From positions 1-6,939 of the forward strand of contig JALSNH010000253.1 in assembly GCA_026987085.1 (NCBI GenBank): a DNA stretch of 6,939 bases, written 5' to 3'. The position numbers and the translations under genes are program-made. The DNA is from Aquificota bacterium. Its GTDB lineage: Bacteria; Aquificota; Aquificia; Aquificales; QOAS01. Shown piece after piece: positions 1 to 5,800 of the stretch. Under the pieces are notes generated by a model. It saw only the letters and a list, made by a program, of their open reading frames with translations, was not told the origin of the DNA and did no database searches. Within the stretch, counting starts at the first letter, position 1, and every line of letters begins with the position of its first letter.

Positions 1-577
1 GGTAAGGGAAACCCAACTTAACTCCCGCCTCGGCGAAGGCATCTATTATTTCGGCAACAAAAGCGGGACCGCTACCGGCCAAGGCGGTAATCGCATCTAT
101 TAAAGGTTCCTCTATTTCCAAAACCAACCCTGTTTGAGAAAGAAACTCTTTAACTTTTGACCTTTCTGAGTTTTCCAGCTTTTTTCCAAAAGATACACCC
201 CAAACACCTTTGTTGACAGAAACATTTATATTGGGCATTGTTCTAACAACTTTTGCCCCTTTGGGGAGTAATTCCTCCAATTTTCGGAGAGGAATACCTG
301 CCATAACGGAGATAACAATCTGGTTTTCCAAATATAGGGCTATTTTTTCTAAAACACTTTCGGCGTCTTTGGGTTTTACCGCAACCACCAGAAGTTCGGA
401 ATTTTTTACCACTTCCTCCAAGGGTAAAACATTGAAACCCTCTTTCTCGAGGCGTTTTTTGGAATTTTCACTCTTTACCGCTAAAAGGAAATCATCTTTT
501 TTAAACTTACCCGATTTGGTTAAACCTTCATAGATAGCCCTTGCCATGTTTCCAAAGCCTATAAAACCGACTTTCAT
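1..577 (-). CDS. proC: Pyrroline-5-carboxylate reductase (ProC), N-terminal 192 residues, cut by the left edge
   Basis: Cytosolic enzyme that reduces pyrroline-5-carboxylate to L-proline with NAD(P)H, the last step of proline synthesis. Translating the minus strand from the ATG at 577-575 gives an open frame of 192 codons to the edge. It opens with a Rossmann dinucleotide site, GFIGFGNMA (residues 4-12), then AVKP (66-69), SVMAGI (90-95) and RTMPN (112-116), all typical of ProC. The C-terminal dimerisation and catalytic domain starts with AGSGPAF (167-173), the conserved substrate-binding stretch. Family members are about 270 residues, so roughly 75 residues lie outside the window. The start is fixed by the MKVGFIG opening, which matches family N-termini. 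A Shine-Dalgarno-like AAAGGA lies at 597-592, rather far (14 bases) from the ATG. cas6 lies upstream on the same strand with no clear terminator between, so read-through from cas6 is possible. No frameshift or missing motif was seen. Confidence 0.97.
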   Translation of the reverse strand, partial: MKVGFIGFGNMARAIYEGLTKSGKFKKDDFLLAVKSENSKKRLEKEGFNVLPLEEVVKNSELLVVAVKPKDAESVLEKIALYLENQIVISVMAGIPLRKLEELLPKGAKVVRTMPNINVSVNKGVWGVSFGKKLENSERSKVKEFLSQTGLVLEIEEPLIDAITALAGSGPAFVAEIIDAFAEAGVKLGFPY

Positions 578-603
578 AGATGAAATTATTGTCCTTTGAA
601 AGG
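572..603 (-). promoter_or_regulatory. Two small inverted repeats over the proC ribosome binding site and start codon
   Basis: Read on the minus strand, CCTTT-C-AAAGG (603-593) overlaps the AAAGGA ribosome binding site. TTTCAT-CT-ATGAAA (585-572) is a perfect 6-bp-arm dyad that contains the proC start codon. In the mRNA these could form short hairpins that hide the initiation region. The dyads are seen directly; any regulatory role is inference, and such short AT-rich dyads arise often by chance. Confidence 0.3.
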
Positions 604-783
604 TTCCTACCACAGATAGAAAGGAAGAAGACAAACTCTATTAAACATTCTCCTAAAAACTTTAAACAAGCTATCCGGTTTACATTCGCTAAATTAAAAG
701 ATTTGTTTCTTATGAGAACTACCTTTAAAGCATAACTTCCGGAAAAATTTACACCGCTCGAATTTAAAAATCTTGAGTTAAAT
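578..783. other. Gene-free spacer between proC and cas6
   Basis: This 206-base AT-rich stretch holds no credible gene and no clear promoter. On the minus strand, downstream of the cas6 stop, I found only weak hairpins, for example an imperfect GTTCT/AGAAAC dyad at 705-719, and none followed by a proper T tract. cas6 and proC may therefore be on one transcript. No repeat-spacer structure is visible. Confidence 0.5.
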
Positions 784-1545
784 CTAAATCCCTCTAAAAA
801 TTCTAACTTTTCCCAGCCCCATTGTTGTTTTCCTACCCACCAAAGCCCATGTAGTGTAGGATAACAAAATGTTAAACCACCTTAACGCCTCTTTGTTTAT
901 CCCCGATAAGTTATAAATTGTATAACCCTGAAATACCGTTAATTTCCCTCCATTCGAGAATCTTACTTTCCCCGTTTTCAGTTTATATTTCTCCACCTTT
1001 ATTTGATCGTAAAACTTTCTTAGATCTATATCTATAGATACCTTCGAAAATTTCAACCACTTTTTTACCAATCCTTTAAATATTAACTCTGGTATTGGAA
1101 ATGGAAAATCTATATCGTTCCTCCTAAAGGTTGTTGGTGCTATAAATTTTATTCCTATTTTTGTTTCAACTTTCACTTCCTTCACTAGAGTCTCATAGCT
1201 TTTTATCCATTTTTGAAGAGCTTTTATCGAAAAATCACCTTTTATTGGTTCTTCCATATATAAGACCGCTTCCTTTTTTCCCAATAACAAACCCGACAGT
1301 AAAGTTGTTAATAGCGAATCCTCTAGTAGGTTTACTTCTATTGTCAATTCCTCCGTTTCATCTTTTTTAAAAATCTCCTTACAGTAGAGGGTATATGGCT
1401 TGATATCTCTATACTCTTGGTGTAATCTTTCAGATAATCTCTCTCCTATAAGCGAAAAAAACAACCCATGCACTTTATCCGGAGTTAGTTTCTTTCCCAA
1501 AATAGGCTTTTCAAATTTTACCTTTATGCAAATCTTTGTAGGCAT
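784..1545 (-). CDS. cas6: CRISPR-associated endoribonuclease Cas6 (stand-alone)
   Basis: A 253-residue protein of the Cas6 RAMP family, which cuts the repeat part of the CRISPR precursor transcript to make crRNAs for type I or III effector complexes. The clearest evidence is the C-terminal glycine-rich loop GRKTTMGLGKVRI (237-249), preceded by a helix LRWFNILLSYTTWALV and by FQGYTIYNLSG (205-215), as in Cas6 proteins. The centre has the family motif IAPTTFRR (135-142), then FPIPELIFKGLVKKW (149-163). In the N-terminal half, LHQEYRDIKPYTL (41-53) resembles the family LHD...KPFT stretch, so H42 is a candidate catalytic histidine; H26 is another. Length is normal for Cas6 (about 220-270). The start is the first ATG after an in-frame TAG; no Shine-Dalgarno sequence is visible. 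No cas1, cas2, effector gene or repeat array is present here, so partner arrays must be elsewhere. The general style is closer to the Cas6 of type I-B/III systems, which is inference. Confidence 0.92.
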   Translation of the reverse strand: MPTKICIKVKFEKPILGKKLTPDKVHGLFFSLIGERLSERLHQEYRDIKPYTLYCKEIFKKDETEELTIEVNLLEDSLLTTLLSGLLLGKKEAVLYMEEPIKGDFSIKALQKWIKSYETLVKEVKVETKIGIKFIAPTTFRRNDIDFPFPIPELIFKGLVKKWLKFSKVSIDIDLRKFYDQIKVEKYKLKTGKVRFSNGGKLTVFQGYTIYNLSGINKEALRWFNILLSYTTWALVGRKTTMGLGKVRIFRGI

Positions 1546-1557
1546 CTACATTTAAAC

Positions 1558-1579
1558 ATTTATCTATAAAGGGATAAAT
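1558..1579. promoter_or_regulatory. Inverted repeat just upstream of cas6
   Basis: ATTTATC and GATAAAT form perfect 7-bp arms separated by 8 bases, centred about 23 bases upstream of the cas6 ATG. On the minus strand the spacer includes a -10-like TATAGA (1568-1563), but no good -35 hexamer is found. It could be an operator or a 5'-UTR hairpin. Function is inferred from position only. Confidence 0.35.
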
Positions 1580-1604
1580 CACTCGCAGTCTTATGCTTTA
1601 GTTA

Positions 1605-1632
1605 TTTTAAAAGAAAGCCGCGCTCCGCGCGG
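1605..1632 (-). terminator. Rho-independent terminator of the exported-protein gene
   Basis: On the minus strand CCGCGC-GGA-GCGCGG (1632-1618) makes a 6-bp stem of G-C pairs only, directly followed by CTTTCTTTT (1617-1609). It begins 4 bases after the stop codon at 1639-1637. Such a GC-rich stem with a T tract stands out in this AT-rich spacer. It should separate transcription of the upstream gene from cas6. Confidence 0.8.
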
Positions 1633-1636
1633 GAAT

Positions 1637-2344
1637 TTAATAAACGAAAATAAAGTTATACTTACTGCACTTATTGTAAGGCACAAATTTTGTATTGGGT
1701 GGCAGATCGCCTCTCACATACAAAAAGCGGAAGGCTCCCCAATCACCATAAAAGGTTATACCTTTAATCCAGCCCTGATAATAAGCGTTGGTTAAAGCCT
1801 TTAGAAGGAATAAATCCTCTCTGCAAGGGTTTCTCAAGATTTTAAACTTTAAAGGTTTAGGAGAAGCTATTAGAAAATTTTTCCAATTATTGAGAAATCT
1901 TTCTTTTATCGCATCTTCTAAATTTCTAAACTCTTTATATGAGCTATTTAAGGAAAAATGTTTCTTTAACCACCATTCGGCGTAAGCATTATAAGAAGCT
2001 TGCGTTTTTCCTAAAAGGGTAGGATATTTTTTTAACATCTTTTGGAAGGATTCATAGGTAATTTTTTTCAAAAAGTAGCGATAATTTTTACAATCAAAGT
2101 TTAGGGCAGAGCAACTGGCAAGCGATAACATTTCAGTGGCTTCTTTATCCATAGCATAGGAAGCGTAAAGTTTTCCGAATTGATAGTAGCTTTCAAGCTT
2201 TGCATAAACATAGGGCTGTTCCAAAGCTTTTCCCGTGGTTTCATACTCCGTAACAAGTCCTTGAACGGAATCTAAAAGTTCCATTAGAGAGGAAGCAAAA
2301 AGTGAGCTACTGAAAATAAAAAGCCCTAAAAGTTTTTTTATCAT
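1637..2344 (-). CDS. Hypothetical exported protein, about 235 residues
   Basis: I do not recognise this family. The frame is open from an ATG at 2365, but I prefer the in-frame ATG at 2344. From there the protein begins MIKKLLGLFIFSSSLFASS, a good signal peptide: two lysines, a hydrophobic core, and likely cleavage after LFA (residue 17). The first ATG would add seven residues (MDLKCIS) in front. Neither start has a clear ribosome binding site. The predicted mature part, about 218 residues, is rich in Tyr, Phe, Leu and Lys and looks largely helical in its first half. It ends with an aromatic, perhaps beta-rich segment (GITFYGDWGAFRFLYVRGD). Four cysteines (78, 85, 174, 226 from the preferred start) could form two disulfides in the periplasm. 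No lipobox and no further membrane segment were seen. A strong terminator follows the stop, so it is probably a single-gene transcript; the dyad at 2424-2441 may regulate it. Being a real gene is well supported by length, signal peptide and terminator. Confidence 0.8.
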   Translation of the reverse strand: MIKKLLGLFIFSSSLFASSLMELLDSVQGLVTEYETTGKALEQPYVYAKLESYYQFGKLYASYAMDKEATEMLSLASCSALNFDCKNYRYFLKKITYESFQKMLKKYPTLLGKTQASYNAYAEWWLKKHFSLNSSYKEFRNLEDAIKERFLNNWKNFLIASPKPLKFKILRNPCREDLFLLKALTNAYYQGWIKGITFYGDWGAFRFLYVRGDLPPNTKFVPYNKCSKYNFIFVY

Positions 2345-2423
2345 CGAAATACATTTTAAATCCATATAAGGTATTTGAAAAAAACTATTTTTACCTTCAG
2401 ATTTAGCTACAGGATATACGCCA

Positions 2424-2441
2424 AATGTAATTGATTACATT
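2424..2441. promoter_or_regulatory. 18-bp operator-like palindrome AATGTAAT-TG-ATTACATT
   Basis: Perfect 8-bp arms around a 2-bp centre, of the size usual for binding by a dimeric helix-turn-helix repressor. It lies 58 bases upstream of the first ATG of the exported-protein gene, where an operator would be expected. I cannot assign it to a known regulator family. Confidence 0.45.
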
Positions 2442-2458
2442 CTTCTTTAAAAAGGCTA

Positions 2459-2520
2459 CGATGTTATAAAGTTGAATATTTTTGATTCTTCATATAGGAA
2501 AAATTAATAGCTTTACATCG
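2459..2520. repeat. 62-base imperfect inverted repeat (possible long hairpin)
   Basis: CGATGT (2459-2464) and AAAG (2468-2471) pair with CTTTACATCG (2511-2520), leaving a 3-base bulge. Inside, ATTTTT (2478-2483) can pair with AAAAAT (2499-2504), leaving a 15-base loop. It might be a structured RNA, a remnant of a small mobile element, or chance in AT-rich DNA. Confidence 0.3.
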
Positions 2521-2528
2521 GAATTTAT

Positions 2529-2543
2529 CTATCTATTAGATAG
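2529..2543. repeat. 15-bp dyad CTATCTA-T-TAGATAG
   Basis: Perfect 7-bp arms around one central base, sitting about 25 bases upstream of the promoter-like pair at 2566-2593. It could be a protein binding site; position is the only hint. Confidence 0.3.
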
Positions 2544-2565
2544 GGTTCCTTGCTCATTTCAAATC

Positions 2566-2593
2566 TTGATTTTCAACTGAAGAGGTATAAAAT
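2566..2593 (+). promoter_or_regulatory. Probable promoter upstream of the tRNA region
   Basis: TTGATT (2566-2571), a 16-base spacer, then TAAAAT (2588-2593), within a TATAAAAT string. This matches the housekeeping sigma consensus at 4 of 6 and 5 of 6 positions. Transcription would begin near 2600 and read toward a GC-rich hairpin and then the tRNA. Confidence 0.45.
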
Positions 2594-2599
2594 TAAGTT

Positions 2600-2683
2600 C
2601 CTGAGGCGGTTTTCTAAAGTCCGCCATATCTATGAAGGGTAGGGAAGGTTCCTATTTTGGTGAGGAAAAACATTTTCTTTTTT
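2600..2683 (+). ncRNA. Possible small RNA or structured leader with GC-rich hairpin
   Basis: Just downstream of the promoter-like pair, GGCGG (2605-2609) and CCGCC (2621-2625) form a 5-bp stem of G-C pairs only with an 11-base loop. Further on, GGAA-GG-TTCC (2643-2652) is a small dyad. The stretch ends with GAAAA-ACA-TTTTC (2665-2677) followed by six T, a weak terminator-like element. It matches no RNA family that I recognise; it could equally be a leader of the tRNA transcript. Low confidence. Confidence 0.25.
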
Positions 2684-2691
2684 GGTATACT
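2683..2691 (+). promoter_or_regulatory. Extended -10 promoter element of tRNA-Pro
   Basis: TGGTATACT fits the extended -10 pattern TG-N-TATAAT with one mismatch and lies 14 bases before the tRNA, the usual distance for a tRNA promoter. No good -35 hexamer is found at 16-18 bases, which extended -10 promoters can tolerate. Confidence 0.5.
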
Positions 2692-2705
2692 AATTGTTTT
2701 GCCAA

Positions 2706-2780
2706 CGGGGCGTAGCTCAGAGGCAGAGCGCTGGCATGGGGGGCCAGAGGTCGCCGGTTCGATCCCGGCCGCCCCGACCA
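2706..2780 (+). tRNA. tRNA-Pro, anticodon GGG
   Basis: A complete cloverleaf. The acceptor stem CGGGGCG/CGCCCCG (2706-2712/2770-2776) has seven G-C pairs. It is followed by TA, a D stem GCTC/GAGC with a short 7-base loop, and an anticodon stem CTGGC/GCCAG with loop ATGGGGG. Next come the 5-base variable loop AGGTC, the T stem GCCGG/CCGGC with loop TTCGATC, discriminator A, and an encoded CCA. The anticodon is GGG at 2738-2740, reading the proline codons CCC and CCU. The C1-G72 pair, A73 and G at position 37 agree with bacterial tRNA-Pro. Stems this GC-rich in an AT-rich genome point to a thermophile. smc follows 53 bases later on the same strand. Confidence 0.97.
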
Positions 2781-2787
2781 CTTTAGT

Positions 2788-2805
2788 ATTCCTACAAGTA
2801 GGAAT
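2788..2805 (+). promoter_or_regulatory. Perfect palindrome between tRNA-Pro and smc
   Basis: ATTCCTAC-AA-GTAGGAAT has perfect 8-bp arms and begins 8 bases after the tRNA. As RNA it forms a 7-bp hairpin with loop CAAG. It has no good T tract, so it is not a normal terminator; it could be a processing site, an operator or a translational control hairpin. Its left arm can also pair with TAGGA of the smc ribosome binding site at 2809-2813. Confidence 0.45.
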
Positions 2806-2809
2806 TTCT

Positions 2810-2815
2810 AGGAGA
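2810..2815 (+). promoter_or_regulatory. Probable smc ribosome binding site, unusually far from the start
   Basis: AGGAGA is the only strong Shine-Dalgarno match before smc, with 18 bases to the ATG at 2834, longer than the usual 5-10. An in-frame TAA at 2816-2818 and the absence of ATG, GTG or TTG between it and 2834 rule out an upstream start. Confidence 0.5.
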
Positions 2816-2833
2816 TAATTTTTCTATAACCCA

Positions 2834-5800
2834 ATGGTAGAGGAAACCAAGAAACCAAAAGCCTATATTTCAAAAATTGTTGTTGAAGGTTTCAAATCTT
2901 ACGGACCAAAGCGGAGAGAAATACCTCTGGGAGAAGGATTTGTAGCTATTGTAGGTCCCAACGGTTCGGGAAAGTCCAATATAGGGGATGCTATTAGCTT
3001 TGCTTTGGGGTTAGCATCTTCAAAAGTTTTGAGGGCCAAAAACCTTTCCTACCTTATTTGGCATAAAGGAGATAAAAAAGCCGATTACGCCTACGTTGAA
3101 GTTCACTTTAAAAATGAGGGTGCTTTTCCTATAGACAGTTCCGAAGTTGTTTTTTCAAGAAAGGTTTTTCCCAACGGAAGGAGCGTCTTCAAAATAAATG
3201 GAAAAACTGTTAAGGAGAGGGACGTTAAGGATTTACTTACAAGGGCCGGTATTACCGAAAACGCTTACAACGTGGTTTTACAAGGAGACATTATCCACTT
3301 TCTAAAAATGACTCCACTACAGCGTAGAAAGCTTATAGAGGATATAGCAGGAATAGGGGAGTTCGATGAAAAGAAAGAAAAGGCGTTAATAGAACTTGGC
3401 GAGGTGGAGGTAAAACTTAACGAACTAAAACTGGTTTTGGAAGAATTGGAAACCCGTTTAGGGGAATTGGAAAAAGACCGTCAAAGGCTGGAAAACTACA
3501 AGACTTTAAAGGAAAAGGAAAAAGAGTTAGATACCAAGTTAGTTTTAAAACAAATTTTCCAACTGAAAAGGAAAAAGGGTGAATTTGAAAGTTTTCTAAA
3601 AGAGGTTGAAAAAAAGATAACCGACCTTCAGGAAGAAAGGGAAAATTTAAAAAGACTTTTAGATGAAAAAGAAAAACAACTTGAAGAGATAGAAAGACTT
3701 CTTGAACCTCACCGGGAGAATCTTGGTAGATTGGAAACCAGCGAGGAGTTTCTAAAAAATGAATTGAAAGACCTCGAAAGTAGGGAAAAAAATCTACTAT
3801 CAACTTTGGAAGGTTTGGAAAAAAAGGAAAAGGAACTTTTAGAGGAGATAAAGGAGCTCAAGCATCAAAAGGAAATCGTTGAAGGGGAGATAGAAACCTT
3901 AAAAGGAGAGATTGAAAAAAAGGAAAAAGAACTTGCGGAGTTTGATAGTCAAATAAATGGGCTCCAGGAGAGGTTTGGAAAGGCTTTGAAAAGGTTAAGT
4001 TGGATTGAGGAAAAATTGAAAGACCTTTCGAAGGAGCGAAAGGAAAAAGAGAAGGAGTTAAATGAACTTTTAAGGGAACTTGATAAGCTCGACCAGAAGG
4101 TTGAGCAAACAGAAGAAAATCTCCGTCAATTGGAGGAACAAAAAAGGGAAGTTTTAACCCTCTTTATAGGAAATGCGGCAGCGGAAAAAGAAAAATATCA
4201 AAAAATTGTTGATGAAAAGAAAAAAGTTGTGGAAAGTTTACAGTTAAGGCTTCAGCAAATAGAAAAGAAAATAGAAGAGATCCGCCGAAGGCGGGAGGAA
4301 ACTTTAAAAGAGATAGTCCGTTTGGAAGCCCAAGGAAATTTTACAGAAAACGAGGTCGTAAACTATTTAAAACGGAATATTTCCGGTGTTTATGGAACTG
4401 TTGCCGAGCTTATAAAGGTAAAAGATGAGGAACTTTTGATTCCTATAGAGGTTGCAGGAGGAAATAGGCTCCGTTATGTGGTTGTGGAAGATGAAGATGT
4501 AGCCAAAGAGTGTATCTCCCTACTAAAAAGAGAAAACCTTGGAAGGTTAACCTTTATACCACTATCCAGAATAAGGGTTCCGAAAACCGATTTCCTTCCA
4601 AGGGTAAGGGGGGTTATCGATTTCGTTTACAGGTTGGTAGATTACGACCCTTCCGTTGAAAAAGCCATTCTTTATGTTTTCGGAGACACCATTTTAGTAG
4701 AGGATTACGAAACCGCTAAGAGGTTAGGGATAGGTATCTACCGTATGGTTACCCTTTCGGGGGAACTTTTTGAAAAGGGTGGAACTATTACCGGTGGAAC
4801 CTATAAGAGTTCTAACCTTTTACAGGCTTCCTATATAAAACAACGTTTGGAGGAGCTTAAGAGTGAATTGGTAAACCTTGAAAAGAGAAAAGAGAAACTG
4901 GAAAAGGAATACAAAAAGGTGAAGGAACAGCTTTGGTCTGAGGAAGGAACCCTTAATTATGCTTTGAATAAATTAAAAGAGTTGGAAGGTAGCAGCAACT
5001 CGGCTGCTGAAAGGTTGAAAAAAATTGAAAAGAAAATCCAGCAGGGAGAGGAATATTTAGAGTTTCTCCGCGAGGAGTTGAAAAGAAAAGAGAATCTTCT
5101 TTCAGAGTTGCAGGAAACTATAGCGAAACTCGATATGGAAATAGAGGATTATGAACGGGAAAAGGAAAGTTTAATGGAGGAGATTTCCCAAAGTGGATTG
5201 GATTCTTTAAGGGAGCAGAGGAATATTCTCCTTAAACAATTGGAAGAACTTAAAAAGATTTTTGGCAAAAAGGAAAAAGAGCTTATCAAGTTAAATTCGC
5301 AACTTGAAAATCTGCAGAGGGAATTTCAAAACCTTGAGGAGGAAAAGAAAAAATCTTTTGAGGAACTCGAGGGTATAAAAAGACGCAGGGAGGAAGTAAT
5401 AAGGGAAATAGAGGAGATAAAACATCGTCTAGAAAAATTGGGTGAAGAAGTTGTTGCTTTAATGGATAAAAAGGAGACTTTAAAATTTGAAAGGGATCAA
5501 ATTAAAAAAGAGCTCCTTGTTTTGGAAGCAAAAATAGAGAAACAAAAAAAGGAAAGGGAAGAACTTTTAACCGAACTGGCAAAGTTGGAACAGGAAATTT
5601 CTACTTTGCAGGAACAGCTTTCAGAAGAGGACCTTTTAAAGGAGCCTGTTGAAAGTGTTAGCCAATTAAAGGAAGAATTAAAAAGGGTTAGAAACGAACT
5701 TGCAAAGTTGGGAAATATAAACTTCCGTGCCGAGGAAGAATATTTGGAGGTTGAAAACCGGTATAGGGAAATAAAGGAAAAATATGAAACCCTTAAGAGG

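Larger units (their letters stand above)
2366..2705. other. Divergent gene-free region rich in inverted repeats
   Basis: About 340 bases separate the minus-strand exported-protein gene from the plus-strand tRNA. I see no coding sequence. The stretch contains several dyads, a promoter-like pair and an extended -10 element, each listed separately. It must contain the promoter of the exported-protein gene, but no convincing -35/-10 pair was found on the minus strand. Confidence 0.6.

Noticed and set aside
210..533. Open frame of 107 codons on the plus strand
   Set aside because: It lies antisense to proC, whose frame carries all family motifs; the product looks like no protein family.
619..647. 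Tiny minus-strand frame after AGGAGA, coding MFNRVCLLPFYLW, as a leader peptide of proC
   Set aside because: The ribosome binding site touches the ATG, the peptide has no proline run beyond a single residue, and no attenuator hairpin follows.
578..783. Search for a CRISPR array beside cas6, including the dyad at 705-719
   Set aside because: No direct repeat of 20 or more bases with regular spacing was found here, at 1546-1636 or at 2366-2705. The GTTTCT-TATG-AGAAC dyad occurs once and is imperfect.
601..2654. The 9-mer AGGTTCCTA occurs at 601-609 and 2646-2654
   Set aside because: Too short, only two copies, and the flanks do not match; likely chance.
1..2780. A proline theme: proC and tRNA-Pro in the same window
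   Set aside because: They lie 2 kb apart on opposite strands, separated by cas6 and an exported-protein gene; most likely coincidence.
3291..3299. TTATCCACT, one base from a DnaA box, as a hint of a replication origin
   Set aside because: It is a single copy inside the smc coding frame (residues around DIIHF), with no cluster and no dnaA or dnaN nearby.
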